NCBI GenBank assembly: GCA_902826165.1
Contig: CADEDV010000012.1
Coordinates: 40,663 to 102,593, forward strand
Source of the DNA: an uncultured Bacteroidota bacterium
GTDB lineage: Bacteria; Bacteroidota; Bacteroidia; Chitinophagales; Chitinophagaceae
Direction of reading: 5' to 3'
Length of the DNA: 61,931 bases
The position numbers and the translations under genes are program-made. Of the stretch, positions 1-7,764 are shown piece by piece. Every line of letters begins with the position of its first letter. Position 1 is the first letter of the stretch. The notes beneath the pieces are model-generated. The model worked only from the letters and a program-made list of their open reading frames with translations. It ran no database searches and was not told where the DNA came from.

Positions 1-782
1 GAAGCATAACTTAAATAAGGATCACTTAAGGCGGAGCCAACAAGATGCGTGGTATGGGCAGATACGTTTCCTCCCTCATGATCAGCATGAATGGTCATGT
101 ATAAACGCATCAGTTCTTTGAAACTTTCATCGTCATAGCCCATCATGTGAGCAAAGTTGCCGGACCAGTCGAGCAGACCGTTGGGTTGAATATGTTCACC
201 AAAGCGGTATTTACGGCGGTAAATATAAGCAGCAATACGGGGCAGGCGGGCAATCAGGTCCATGCTGTCATCAAACACCGCATCCCAGTAATCTTTTTTG
301 TTCATCCCGGCTGCATAGTTCTTCGCAAACTGGCTTTCTGTCTGCAGGGCCATCACTCCCACCACAAATTGCGTCATCGGATGTGAATTGATCGGCAATG
401 CTTCAATGGTATGAAAAACATGGGTGGGTACATGGCTTCTCCGCTGCCATACAGACGTAACATGCTGCACATCATCTTCAGTGGGTAATTCACCGACCAG
501 CATCAGGTAAAATAAGCCTTCGGGTAAAGGTTCGGAACCACCAGGCGCTTTGGGCAGCTTCTCCCGCAGCTCAGGAATGGAATAACCACGGAAGCGGATA
601 CCTTCCTGTGCATCCAGTAAGGAAGTTTCGGTAACTAATCCTGTTATGCCTCGCATGCCCTGGTACACCTGGGACAATTGCACTTCCCCGATCACTTTAT
701 TTCCATGCTCTTTCAGCAGTTCTTTTATTTCCACTGCCATCAGATCTGCCTTAGCCTTGAACCTGTCTTTTACAATACCCAT
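1..782 (-). CDS. gltA: Citrate synthase, eukaryotic-type (3' end outside window)
   Basis: This enzyme condenses oxaloacetate and acetyl-CoA to citrate, the entry step of the TCA cycle, in the cytosol. Reading leftwards from the ATG at 782, the protein starts MGIVKDRFKAKAD and contains GMRGITGLVTETS, FRGYSIPEL, HPMTQFVVG and, at the window edge, HADHEGGNVSAHTTHLVG followed by ALSDPYLSYA. That last block is typical of mitochondrial-like citrate synthases, which Bacteroidota use. About 260 codons are present; the C-terminal portion, including the LHGLAN active-site region, lies beyond base 1. A weak TAACTTTA element on the minus strand (824-831) could be its -7 box. I see no frameshift. The identification is secure. 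Confidence 0.95.
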   Translation of the reverse strand, partial: MGIVKDRFKAKADLMAVEIKELLKEHGNKVIGEVQLSQVYQGMRGITGLVTETSLLDAQEGIRFRGYSIPELREKLPKAPGGSEPLPEGLFYLMLVGELPTEDDVQHVTSVWQRRSHVPTHVFHTIEALPINSHPMTQFVVGVMALQTESQFAKNYAAGMNKKDYWDAVFDDSMDLIARLPRIAAYIYRRKYRFGEHIQPNGLLDWSGNFAHMMGYDDESFKELMRLYMTIHADHEGGNVSAHTTHLVGSALSDPYLSYA

Positions 783-934
783 ATGCCGGTTTTTTATTTT
801 TTTCTATAACAATGACGAGGGCATAAAGTTATGGAAAGCACCTCGCCGCTGCAAAAAAACAGGCTGATTATACCGGCATCGTTCCCGTTATTTAATGGGT
901 TTTTAATAAAAGTGAGCCGCAGGCAGCGGATTAC

Positions 935-2029
935 TTACTTGGGTGTTTTTTTATACAGACGCCAGGCCACAAAAGCAAAGACAATATTGGGGAGCCAGGC
1001 TGCCAGCAACGGGGGAAAGTTGCCCTTGGTGGCAAAAACCGTAGAGAAACGATCGGCTACAATAAATAAAGCGGCGATGGTGATGCCCATAGCGAGGTGC
1101 ATACCACTACCACCCCTTGTCCTTCGGCTGGCTATTACTACCCCGATCATCGTAAGCAGGAATACGGTGAAAGCGGTGGCCGTCCGGCGGTAGCGTTCCA
1201 CTTTCAAGGCACTGAGTCCTTCTGTTCCTCTTGCTTCTTCCCGGTTGATAAAACTGACCAGCTCGGGTGTGGTGAGCTTGTCTTTCATATAATCATCCTT
1301 GCGGAGTTCGTAAGGCTTGAGGCTGATGTTGAGCACCATGCTGTCGTATCTTTTTACCGTTTCGCCGCTGCTGTCCACTTTGCGTTCAATCACATTGCGG
1401 AGTTTCCATTTTTTGGTGGCCGTATCCCAGGCACCCGGTGTGCCCCGCAGGTTATAGATCATTTTATTATCGCTTACTCTTTCCAGGAAAAATGTACTGG
1501 CAGATTTGGCAGCCGTGTCATAATTCTTCAACCCGATATAGGTATTGGTATCAATGCGGAGGTAAAAACAGTTGTAACAATTGGTCTCCTGCCGGTTCTT
1601 GGTGGGATCATTCTTATCAAAATAATTGGCTTGGAAATTACTCTTGATGACATTGGCTTTGGGCACCAGGTAGCGGCTGCCCAGCCAGAGCACCAGGCTG
1701 AGTAATAAACCTCCCACAATATAAGGGCGGAGAAACCGGTTGTAACTGGTGCCGCTGGCAAGGATGGCAATGATCTCGGACCGGGTGGCCATTTTGCTGG
1801 TAAAAAAGATAACAGCGATAAATACAAATAATGGAAATAACAGGCTCCAGATCCAGGGCACAAAACCCAGGTAATATTCCTGGATGATCTGCGAAGTGCT
1901 GAGCCCGGTTTTTACAAATTCATCGGTCTTCTCACTGCTGTCCACCGCCACGGCGATCGCCGTAAATAATAACAGGCAAAAGAAAAAAGTAACCAGGAAT
2001 TTTTTCAGTATGTACCAATCCAGTTTCAT
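935..2029 (-). CDS. LptF/LptG (YjgP/YjgQ) family permease
   Basis: The protein is a membrane subunit of the lipopolysaccharide export ABC system that pulls LPS from the inner membrane toward the periplasmic bridge. It begins MKLDWYILKKFLVTFFF, with a first membrane helix at residues 10-30, two more near 55-110, a long periplasmic region rich in beta strand (about 115-265), and three helices near the C-terminus after the positively charged RYRRTATAF segment. This matches the 6-TM plus jellyroll plan of YjgP/YjgQ. I place the start at the ATG of MKLDWY; upstream Met codons at 2032 and 2050 are alternatives. In many Bacteroidota this gene directly follows tgt; here two unknown genes separate them. 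LptF versus LptG cannot be settled from the sequence. Confidence 0.85.
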   Translation of the reverse strand: MKLDWYILKKFLVTFFFCLLLFTAIAVAVDSSEKTDEFVKTGLSTSQIIQEYYLGFVPWIWSLLFPLFVFIAVIFFTSKMATRSEIIAILASGTSYNRFLRPYIVGGLLLSLVLWLGSRYLVPKANVIKSNFQANYFDKNDPTKNRQETNCYNCFYLRIDTNTYIGLKNYDTAAKSASTFFLERVSDNKMIYNLRGTPGAWDTATKKWKLRNVIERKVDSSGETVKRYDSMVLNISLKPYELRKDDYMKDKLTTPELVSFINREEARGTEGLSALKVERYRRTATAFTVFLLTMIGVVIASRRTRGGSGMHLAMGITIAALFIVADRFSTVFATKGNFPPLLAAWLPNIVFAFVAWRLYKKTPK

Positions 2030-2094
2030 CATGCCGCTGCGAAGTAACAAAATTCAGGCGGAATGAAATGTGAAAGCTTATTTACTCCCTTTCG

Positions 2095-3312
2095 TCATTT
2101 AATTACTCTCTTGTTGCCGAACCCGCTGATAAAATTAATAGCTCCTATCAGCGTTCCACCCTTTTGGGTAGTACCATCGAAATCCCGGCCAAAGTTGAAG
2201 CTTAGTTTTTGGTTAAATCCTATATCATACTCGGCTGAAAAAACAAGACGCCAGGATGGATCTATAATACTATTGGTAAGCACACTCCGGTAAACCGATT
2301 CAAAAGAAAAATTAAACTGATCATTGCCGGTTGCATAAAGAATGCGGGTCCCTGCATCAAAAGTTGAAATATTCTTTGATGGTATCGTAGCCGAGGGATC
2401 GGCAAATATCTTTTCGGGCTGATACAAATATCTTGCAATGGCCAGGAAGCTTAATTTTTTATTCCCCCCTTCATATCCGCCGGTCAGCCAGGCACCGCTT
2501 CTGTCCACCAGTGAATATCCAAGTTCATTGGTCGGGAACTGGAAGGAAAGGCCGCCTGCCAGGTCTGCAAACCAACCGCTTCTTTCAATCTTAAATTCTC
2601 TTGCTTTCAGCCGCACATTTTCTTTCAGTGCATTCAAAACAGGATCATTAGCCAATGCAACCAGCAAAACATCTTTCCTTAATTCATTTAATTCAGTATC
2701 CGCTATTTTAAACGCTTCACTTTCCATTCCGCTCACCCTGCGTATACTATCTCTTGCTCTTAGTTTTGAACGCATCGGTTCCTGGTCTTCTATGGAAATT
2801 GATATTTCCTCCACTGCGTCGGTAATTTTTTCCTGGATACCTCTAAGTGCTTTGTAATTCCTGATGGTCTGTGTTGTCCATTCCGGCCGGACAAAAGACA
2901 GCTTAAATCCAATTGCCGTTTTATAAAACGGGATATTATTGACGGTATCATCATCCGTTCTTATCCCTGCAGAAATAACAAAGCTTTGCCGCATTACTTC
3001 TTTGATGCTGACCGCACTGAGGTCTTTTAATGAAACAGGTTTACCAAACAAAGCAGCAGGAGAAATGTCAAACGCATAATTGGTGGGCAGCTTTGTAAGA
3101 TTATTTGTGTTGCTGTTGACAGATAACCAAAAAGATGAAAGATCAGTAGGCCTTTCAATGGCATTAGGCGCTATGTTCAGCAATTGTGATGCCGGTGAAG
3201 AGGGGGCCTTTAACAGATCAACACCCTGTTCTTTATTTTCTGCTTCTTCCTGTGCAGATAATCCAAAGAGGAATAAAAAGGAACCTGCAACCAGGAACAA
3301 TTTCTTTTTCAT
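2095..3312 (-). CDS. Exported protein with probable outer-membrane beta-barrel C-terminus, unknown function
   Basis: I do not recognise this family. The 405-residue protein starts with a clear Sec signal peptide (MKKKLFLVAGSFLFLFGLSA, cleavage near AQ). A charged, probably helical segment covers about residues 135-235 (many K, R, E, D). From about residue 245 onward there are alternating aromatic/small amphipathic strands (WFADLAGGLSFQF, LSFLAIARYLY, FNFSFESVY, WRLVFSAEYDIGF, LSFNFGRDF, LIGAINFISGFG), which suggests a beta barrel in the outer membrane. It lies 15 bases after the stop of the 124-residue gene at 3328-3702, so the two are probably one transcript. The pair lies between tgt and the LptF/G permease. 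Confidence 0.7.
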   Translation of the reverse strand: MKKKLFLVAGSFLFLFGLSAQEEAENKEQGVDLLKAPSSPASQLLNIAPNAIERPTDLSSFWLSVNSNTNNLTKLPTNYAFDISPAALFGKPVSLKDLSAVSIKEVMRQSFVISAGIRTDDDTVNNIPFYKTAIGFKLSFVRPEWTTQTIRNYKALRGIQEKITDAVEEISISIEDQEPMRSKLRARDSIRRVSGMESEAFKIADTELNELRKDVLLVALANDPVLNALKENVRLKAREFKIERSGWFADLAGGLSFQFPTNELGYSLVDRSGAWLTGGYEGGNKKLSFLAIARYLYQPEKIFADPSATIPSKNISTFDAGTRILYATGNDQFNFSFESVYRSVLTNSIIDPSWRLVFSAEYDIGFNQKLSFNFGRDFDGTTQKGGTLIGAINFISGFGNKRVIK

Positions 3313-3327
3313 AGTAGTCGTATTTAA

Positions 3328-3702
3328 TCAGGCAAAAAATCTCAGGACTATTGAAAACAAGACCACTTCACCTTCTTTTTCAACCGTTACACTGAATTTC
3401 TTTTTAAAATCTTCCACACCGCCTTTTAATTTAATGGTCAGTTCGATCTTATTGGAATCCTTGGATGTATCAGCAATATTTCCATTGATGCGCAACGACT
3501 TTCCATCCAGATCATGATCATTGCCCACCGGGAAGTTTTTGGAAGAGGAGGAAGCATGCTCCAGTATTTTTTTGGTATTTACCCTGACCGTGTAATCGGG
3601 ACTTTGCCCCTCATCTCCAATAAGTACATCCAGCAAGATTACAGTGCCATCACTCTTCAGTTCGTAAAAAGTATCCAGTGAGAATAGTAATTCCTGATCC
3701 AT
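3328..3702 (-). CDS. Small beta-rich protein, unknown function
   Basis: I do not recognise this 124-residue protein. It starts MDQELLFSLDTFYELKSDG, has no signal peptide and no membrane segment, and is predicted rich in beta strand (GTVILLDVLIG, YTVRVNTKKIL, IELTIKLKGG, FSVTVEKEGEVVLFSIVLRFF). It is the first gene of a two-gene unit with the exported barrel-like protein at 2095-3312, from which it is separated by 15 bases. The start is the only ATG with a free upstream region of about 130 bases after the tgt stop. Because it lacks a signal sequence, it would act in the cytoplasm or at the inner face of the membrane unless the true start differs. Confidence 0.6.
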   Translation of the reverse strand: MDQELLFSLDTFYELKSDGTVILLDVLIGDEGQSPDYTVRVNTKKILEHASSSSKNFPVGNDHDLDGKSLRINGNIADTSKDSNKIELTIKLKGGVEDFKKKFSVTVEKEGEVVLFSIVLRFFA

Positions 3703-3835
3703 AAAAGAAAATTTATTTGAACAAAATGGTTGCCGTCCAAAAAGGTGCTGAATTCTTAAAATAATGCCCGGGGAAAGTAATATAAAGCTCCGCTAAATTC
3801 TCAATGCAGCAAATACCACTTACCGGGTACTGTTG

Positions 3836-4975
3836 TTACAACCGGTGCTGCAGTTGGGGGACCATCTCTTTCTTCCAGCCGTCATAATTACCGGCGATGA
3901 TATGTTGCCGGGCTTCTCCCACCAGCCAGAGGTAGAATGCCAGGTTATGAATACTGGCAATGGAAAGACCGAGTATTTCTTTTGATTTCATCAGGTGTCG
4001 CAGGTAGGCTTTGCTGTAATAATTGCTTACTTCACAATCAATACCCTCATCCAGCGGGGAAAAATCATGCTCCCATTTTTTGTTATCGATATTGATCACA
4101 CCTTTTGTGGTAAAGAGCATTGCATTTCTTCCATTGCGTGTGGGCATCACGCAATCAAACATATCAATACCCATCCCGATACACTCCAGGATATTCCAGG
4201 GGGTGCCCACTCCCATCAGGTAGCGGGGTTTATCGGCAGGCAAATGATCACAACACCAGTCGCAGATTTCATACATCACCGGTTCGGGTTCGCCCACACT
4301 CAGCCCACCAATGGCATTACCGGTAGCATTTTTGGAAGCGATGTATTCACAGGATTGCTGGCGCAGGTCTTTATAGGTACCTCCCTGTACGATCGGGAAA
4401 AGATTTTGTGTGTACCCGTATTTGCCGGTTGTGGAATTAAATTGTGTGAGGCAACGGTCCAGCCAGCGGTGTGTCATTTCCATCGACTTCTTTGCATAAG
4501 TATATTCGCTGCCACCTGGAGGACATTCATCAAAAGCCATGATGATATCGCCACCAATGCTGCGCTGAATATCCATTACTCTTTCGGGAGTAAATAAATG
4601 TTTGGATCCGTCAATATGCGATTGAAAGGTCACTCCTTCTTCTTTGATCTTTCTTGTCCCCGCCAGCGAAAAAACCTGGTAGCCTCCGCTATCCGTCAAA
4701 ATAGGTTTGGGCCAGCCGTTGAACCGGTGCAATCCACCCGCTTTTTCCAATACTTCCAATCCGGGCCGGAGGTATAAATGATAGGTATTCCCAAGAATGA
4801 TCTGTGCCTTCACATCCTGCAGCAGTTGTTGTTGTGTCACTGCCTTTACGCTGCCCACTGTGCCTACCGGCATAAAGATGGGTGTGAGTATCTCACCATG
4901 ATCAGTGGTTAATTTACCTGCTCTTGCTTTAGATCCTTTGTCTGCGTGTTGTAATTGAAATGCTAATGCCGGCAT
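3836..4975 (-). CDS. tgt: Queuine tRNA-ribosyltransferase
   Basis: Tgt exchanges guanine-34 of tRNAs for Tyr, His, Asn and Asp with a queuosine precursor. The protein shows GTVGSVKAVT, DSGGYQVFSLAG, FDECPPGG, GGLSVGEPEP, YLMGVGTP and FDCVMPTRNGRN with the catalytic aspartate, and ends in SIHNLAFYLWLVGEAR. I choose the ATG of MPALAFQL at 4975 (379 aa, the usual length). An upstream in-frame ATG at 5071 would overlap the divergent glycosyltransferase gene and its promoter. A TAGTTTCG element about 20 bases upstream of 4975 on the minus strand supports this. The usual CxCxxC zinc motif is reduced: the equivalent stretch reads IDCEVSNYY, so only one of three cysteines remains, although the distal histidine is kept. 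Confidence 0.95.
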   Translation of the reverse strand: MPALAFQLQHADKGSKARAGKLTTDHGEILTPIFMPVGTVGSVKAVTQQQLLQDVKAQIILGNTYHLYLRPGLEVLEKAGGLHRFNGWPKPILTDSGGYQVFSLAGTRKIKEEGVTFQSHIDGSKHLFTPERVMDIQRSIGGDIIMAFDECPPGGSEYTYAKKSMEMTHRWLDRCLTQFNSTTGKYGYTQNLFPIVQGGTYKDLRQQSCEYIASKNATGNAIGGLSVGEPEPVMYEICDWCCDHLPADKPRYLMGVGTPWNILECIGMGIDMFDCVMPTRNGRNAMLFTTKGVINIDNKKWEHDFSPLDEGIDCEVSNYYSKAYLRHLMKSKEILGLSIASIHNLAFYLWLVGEARQHIIAGNYDGWKKEMVPQLQHRL

Positions 4976-5064
4976 ATTGGCCGCAAGATAATCCGAAACT
5001 ATTTTCCCACAACCTGTGAAATATCTGCCCTGCAACAATAACTGCTTGTCGTTACCTTCGCCGC

Positions 5065-6183
5065 ATGCCACCGATTCATTGGGAAGAAATTCTCTTTTAT
5101 ATTCTTATTGCCGTAACCGCAGCACAATTGTTTTATTATTGCTGGTTTTTCAGCCGCATTGCTTTTTTTAAACCCAAAACCCGGACACAATCGCAGCAGC
5201 ATCCTGTTTCTGTTATTATTTGTGCCAGGGATGAGGATGAGAACCTGGCCCGTAACCTGCCGGGTGTACTGGTGCAATCTTATCCCAGCAGCAGTGAAGT
5301 GGTGGTGGTGAATGATAATTCGTTAGACGATTCCAAGTATATATTACAAGAGCTGAAGAAAACATTCAAATCACTGAATGTGGTGGAACTGACACAGGAA
5401 GCCAAGCTGATTCCCGGGAAAAAATATCCTTTATCCATTGGCATCCGTGAAGCAAAATATGAAGTGTTGTTATTAACAGATGCCGATTGTGTGCCTGCCA
5501 GTGAACATTGGATACAAAAAATGCAGGATGGGTACGATGAAAAGACCGAGATCGTATTGGGATATGGTGCTTACCATAAACGTCCGGGTCTGCTGAATAA
5601 ACTGATCCGCTTTGAAACCTTTCATACAGCTTTGCAATATTTATCCTATGCATTAGCCGGTATGCCTTATATGGGTGTGGGAAGAAATTTATCGTACAAG
5701 AAAAATGTGTTTCTCCGCAACAAAGGCTTCTCTTCCATCAATCATGTTCCCAGTGGCGATGACGATCTTTTCATTAATAAAGTAGCTACCAGGGAAAATA
5801 CAGCTGTGGTTATTGACCCGGATGCGATCACCCGGTCTGTTCCAAGAACCACCTGGACCGGCTGGCTGAAACAAAAAGCAAGACATTATACTACGGCTAA
5901 ATATTACCGGCCCAAACACAAATTCTTATTAGGTCTTTATTTTTCCACGCAATTTATTTTTTATCCCTTACTGGCAGCTGTGGCTGTTTTTTATGACTGG
6001 CGGTTTGCCCTTGTATTGTTTGGCATCCGGTTGATCGTACAGGGAACGATCCTGTATAAGGCCATGAAAAAAATGGATGAGAAAGATCTCTGGCCCTGGT
6101 TTATTTTCTTAGACATGTGGATGTTCTTTTATTATATCATCTTTGCGCCGGCTTTATGGAGAAGACCCAGGAATGCCTGGTAA
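5065..6183 (+). CDS. Membrane-bound family 2 glycosyltransferase
   Basis: This is a processive or polyprenol-type GT2 enzyme at the inner membrane. After one N-terminal helix (residues 9-30) comes a GT-A domain with VSVIICARDEDENL, VVVVNDNSLDDS, the donor-binding LLLTDADCVP (DxD-like) and an acceptor-side GDDDLFINK. The QxxRW-like segment near residue 270 reads WLKQKARHY. Three further helices follow (about 287-360). The 372-residue length fits single-subunit GT2 enzymes. The substrate cannot be deduced. The gene is divergent from tgt. A TACCTTCG -7-like element ends only four bases before the ATG, so the mRNA may be leaderless. rsmG follows after 26 bases. Confidence 0.85.
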   Translation: MPPIHWEEILFYILIAVTAAQLFYYCWFFSRIAFFKPKTRTQSQQHPVSVIICARDEDENLARNLPGVLVQSYPSSSEVVVVNDNSLDDSKYILQELKKTFKSLNVVELTQEAKLIPGKKYPLSIGIREAKYEVLLLTDADCVPASEHWIQKMQDGYDEKTEIVLGYGAYHKRPGLLNKLIRFETFHTALQYLSYALAGMPYMGVGRNLSYKKNVFLRNKGFSSINHVPSGDDDLFINKVATRENTAVVIDPDAITRSVPRTTWTGWLKQKARHYTTAKYYRPKHKFLLGLYFSTQFIFYPLLAAVAVFYDWRFALVLFGIRLIVQGTILYKAMKKMDEKDLWPWFIFLDMWMFFYYIIFAPALWRRPRNAW

Positions 6184-6209
6184 TAAGAACATAACCGCAA
6201 TTCGTTGCT

Positions 6210-6833
6210 ATGGATATCATACTGAAATATTTTTCTGACTTTACCCCGGAACAGCTGGAACAGTTCGGCCAACTGGAGTCTTTGTATAAAGAATGGAATG
6301 AGAAGATCAATGTCATTTCAAGAAAAGATATTGATGGGTTGTACGAAAAACATGTGCTGCATTCATTGAGTATAGCAGCTGCTTTTGAATTTCAGGATGG
6401 TGCTGCTATTGTGGACCTGGGAACCGGTGGTGGATTTCCGGGGATACCATTGGCTATTTTTTTCCCGCAGGTACAATTTCATCTTGTTGACAGTATCGCC
6501 AAAAAACTGAAAGTCGTGGAAGGGGTTGCTGAGGGAATCGGCTTAAAAAATGTGACCACTCAGCACAGCCGTGTAGAAGAAATTAAGAACAGGAAATTTG
6601 ATTTTGTAGTATCAAGGGCTGTAGCGCCATTAAAAGACCTCTGGGCCTGGAGCAAACCCTTATTGAAGAAGAGTTCGTTAACTCCGTTACCACCATCACT
6701 TATTTGTTTGAAAGGAGGTGACCTGCACCAGGAGATACAGGAGAGCGGCACCCGGCCACGAATGATGGAAATTCATGATATATTTTCCGAAGCCTTTTTT
6801 AAAGAGAAATTTATTTTACAGGTTTCCCGGTAA
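6210..6833 (+). CDS. rsmG: 16S rRNA (guanine-527-N7)-methyltransferase RsmG
   Basis: RsmG uses S-adenosylmethionine to methylate G527 of 16S rRNA. The 207-residue protein has the characteristic N-terminal helix pair with NEKINVISRKD and LYEKHVLHSLS, the SAM-binding motif I VDLGTGGGFPGIPLA, the acidic HLVDSIAKKLKVV segment, and motif VVSRAVAPL. Length and motifs match the family throughout. It lies 26 bases after the glycosyltransferase and may be read from the same transcript, although an ATTCG element ending five bases before its ATG hints at its own promoter. The downstream gap contains the palindrome that controls the next gene. Confidence 0.95.
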   Translation: MDIILKYFSDFTPEQLEQFGQLESLYKEWNEKINVISRKDIDGLYEKHVLHSLSIAAAFEFQDGAAIVDLGTGGGFPGIPLAIFFPQVQFHLVDSIAKKLKVVEGVAEGIGLKNVTTQHSRVEEIKNRKFDFVVSRAVAPLKDLWAWSKPLLKKSSLTPLPPSLICLKGGDLHQEIQESGTRPRMMEIHDIFSEAFFKEKFILQVSR

Positions 6834-6881
6834 AATACCACAAAGTGGTATTGGCCGGTTCTTTCATATAACCCACCTTTG
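6834..6881 (+). promoter_or_regulatory. Palindromic operator and promoter of the orphan response regulator
   Basis: A perfect inverted repeat, AATACCAC (6834-6841) and GTGGTATT (6845-6852), has a three-base centre. Its right arm overlaps a TTG (6851-6853) that is positioned as a Bacteroidota -33 element for the CACCTTTG -7-like box at 6874-6881. The box ends five bases before the ATG at 6887. Operator-over-promoter placement suggests control by a dimeric NarL/LuxR-type regulator, probably autoregulation. A near-identical palindrome with the same 21-base distance to a -7 box lies downstream at 7569-7588. Confidence 0.6.
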
Positions 6882-6886
6882 CAGAC

Positions 6887-7528
6887 ATGAAAAGTAGTAT
6901 TTCCGTTTGTATTGTTGATGATAACCGTGAGCTGCGAAATGCGTTGCAGGAAATTATTGAAATGTCGGAGGGCTACAAGTGCCTCGGCACTCTTGCCACT
7001 GCCGAAGATGCCATCCGCCAGATACCCCTGCTGAAACCTGATGTGGTACTGATGGATATCAATCTCGGGGGCACTGAAAGCGGGATTGACTGCGTCCGGG
7101 CCTTGAAACCCCGTATCCCTTCCACGAATTTTATGATGTGCACGGTGTACGAAGAAGATGAAAAGATATTTGAAGCACTCAGTGCCGGTGCTAGTGGTTA
7201 TATTTTAAAGAAGACCACTCCTTCCAAAATGCTGGATGCTATCCGTGAATTATATGAAGGTGGTGCCCCGATGAGCAGCCAGATCGCCAGGAAAGTGGTG
7301 GCTGCCTTCCTGAATAAACCGGCCACCGTTGGCAGCAACGACCTGAATAATCTTACTAATCGTGAACGGGAGATACTTGAACTGCTGTCCCGCGGCATGA
7401 TGTATAAGGAAATCGCCCTGGCCCTGAACTTGGCCAATGATACCATCCGTAAGCATGTGTACCATGTGTACGAAAAACTCCATGTCACCAACCGGGTGGA
7501 GGCCGTAAACAAGTTTTTCGGCCGCTAA
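6887..7528 (+). CDS. Orphan NarL/LuxR-type response regulator
   Basis: The protein has a receiver domain (residues 5-125) with the acidic pair D11-D12, phosphoacceptor D57 in VVLMDINLGG, and a lysine in YILKKTTP. A LuxR-type helix-turn-helix follows at about 146-212 (LTNREREILELLSRGMMYKE, then IALALNLANDTIRKHV). It therefore acts as a phosphorylation-dependent DNA-binding transcription factor in the cytoplasm. No histidine kinase is adjacent, so its partner lies elsewhere. Palindromes of the form TACCAC/GTGGTA occur 35 bases before its start codon and 40 bases after its stop codon, each upstream of a promoter-like element, which makes it the natural candidate to bind them. The -7-like box ends five bases upstream of the ATG, consistent with a leaderless mRNA. 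Confidence 0.9.
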   Translation: MKSSISVCIVDDNRELRNALQEIIEMSEGYKCLGTLATAEDAIRQIPLLKPDVVLMDINLGGTESGIDCVRALKPRIPSTNFMMCTVYEEDEKIFEALSAGASGYILKKTTPSKMLDAIRELYEGGAPMSSQIARKVVAAFLNKPATVGSNDLNNLTNREREILELLSRGMMYKEIALALNLANDTIRKHVYHVYEKLHVTNRVEAVNKFFGR

Positions 7529-7545
7529 AAACCTGATTTTAATGG

Positions 7546-7617
7546 TTTTCCCCAAAATGGGGTAAAAATATACCACTAAAGTGGTATAGGGTCGTATTAC
7601 AACCCCCGGTAATTTCG
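7546..7617 (+). promoter_or_regulatory. Tandem palindromes and promoter preceding a candidate small RNA
   Basis: Two inverted repeats are adjacent. The first is TTTTCCCC / GGGGTAAAA around 7546-7567. The second is TATACCAC (7569-7576) and GTGGTATA (7581-7588) with a four-base centre. The second is nearly the same as the palindrome at 6834-6852. A TAATTTCG box (TAnnTTTG with one change) lies at 7610-7617, exactly 21 bases after the palindrome, the same distance as at the first site. It points into a 150-base region with no ORF that ends in a strong terminator. Confidence 0.55.
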
Positions 7618-7623
7618 TCCTGT

Positions 7624-7745
7624 AATTATATGCTGCCAAAAATATAATGACCATTAACCATTAACCTTCCCTTGGCACGCAGTTCAACGAGAGGGGCCCT
7701 AATCAAAGAAAAAAACCATCTGCCGGCCGCAGATGGTTTTTGCTT
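7624..7745 (+). ncRNA. Candidate small regulatory RNA
   Basis: The predicted transcript starts about six bases after the TAATTTCG box and ends at the intrinsic terminator at 7711-7741, giving about 120 nt. It contains no meaningful ORF (the ATGs at 7630 and 7648 run only five codons). The body has single-stranded-looking A/T-rich and C-rich segments (CCTTCCC near 7665) that could pair with mRNAs. The start is inferred from promoter spacing, not measured. The alternative is that this is merely the untranslated tail of the response regulator mRNA; the separate promoter argues against that. Confidence 0.45.
7711..7741. terminator. Bidirectional intrinsic terminator
   Basis: A perfect 13-base stem (7711-7723 with 7729-7741) and a five-base loop, flanked by A-runs on the left and T-runs on the right. 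It lies between the rightward RR/sRNA transcripts and the leftward M1 peptidase gene and can terminate both. Confidence 0.85.
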
Positions 7746-7764
7746 TATTACCCAGTTATTTATT

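Noticed and set aside
1097-1705. 202-codon frame on the plus strand inside the LptF/G gene
   Set aside because: It is the antisense shadow of a well-supported membrane protein gene.
3995-4597. 200-codon plus-strand frame inside tgt
   Set aside because: It is antisense to conserved Tgt motifs and has no recognisable product.
4976-5071. N-terminal extension of tgt to an ATG at 5071
   Set aside because: It would overlap the divergent glycosyltransferase gene and its promoter, and the extra 32 residues do not resemble Tgt.
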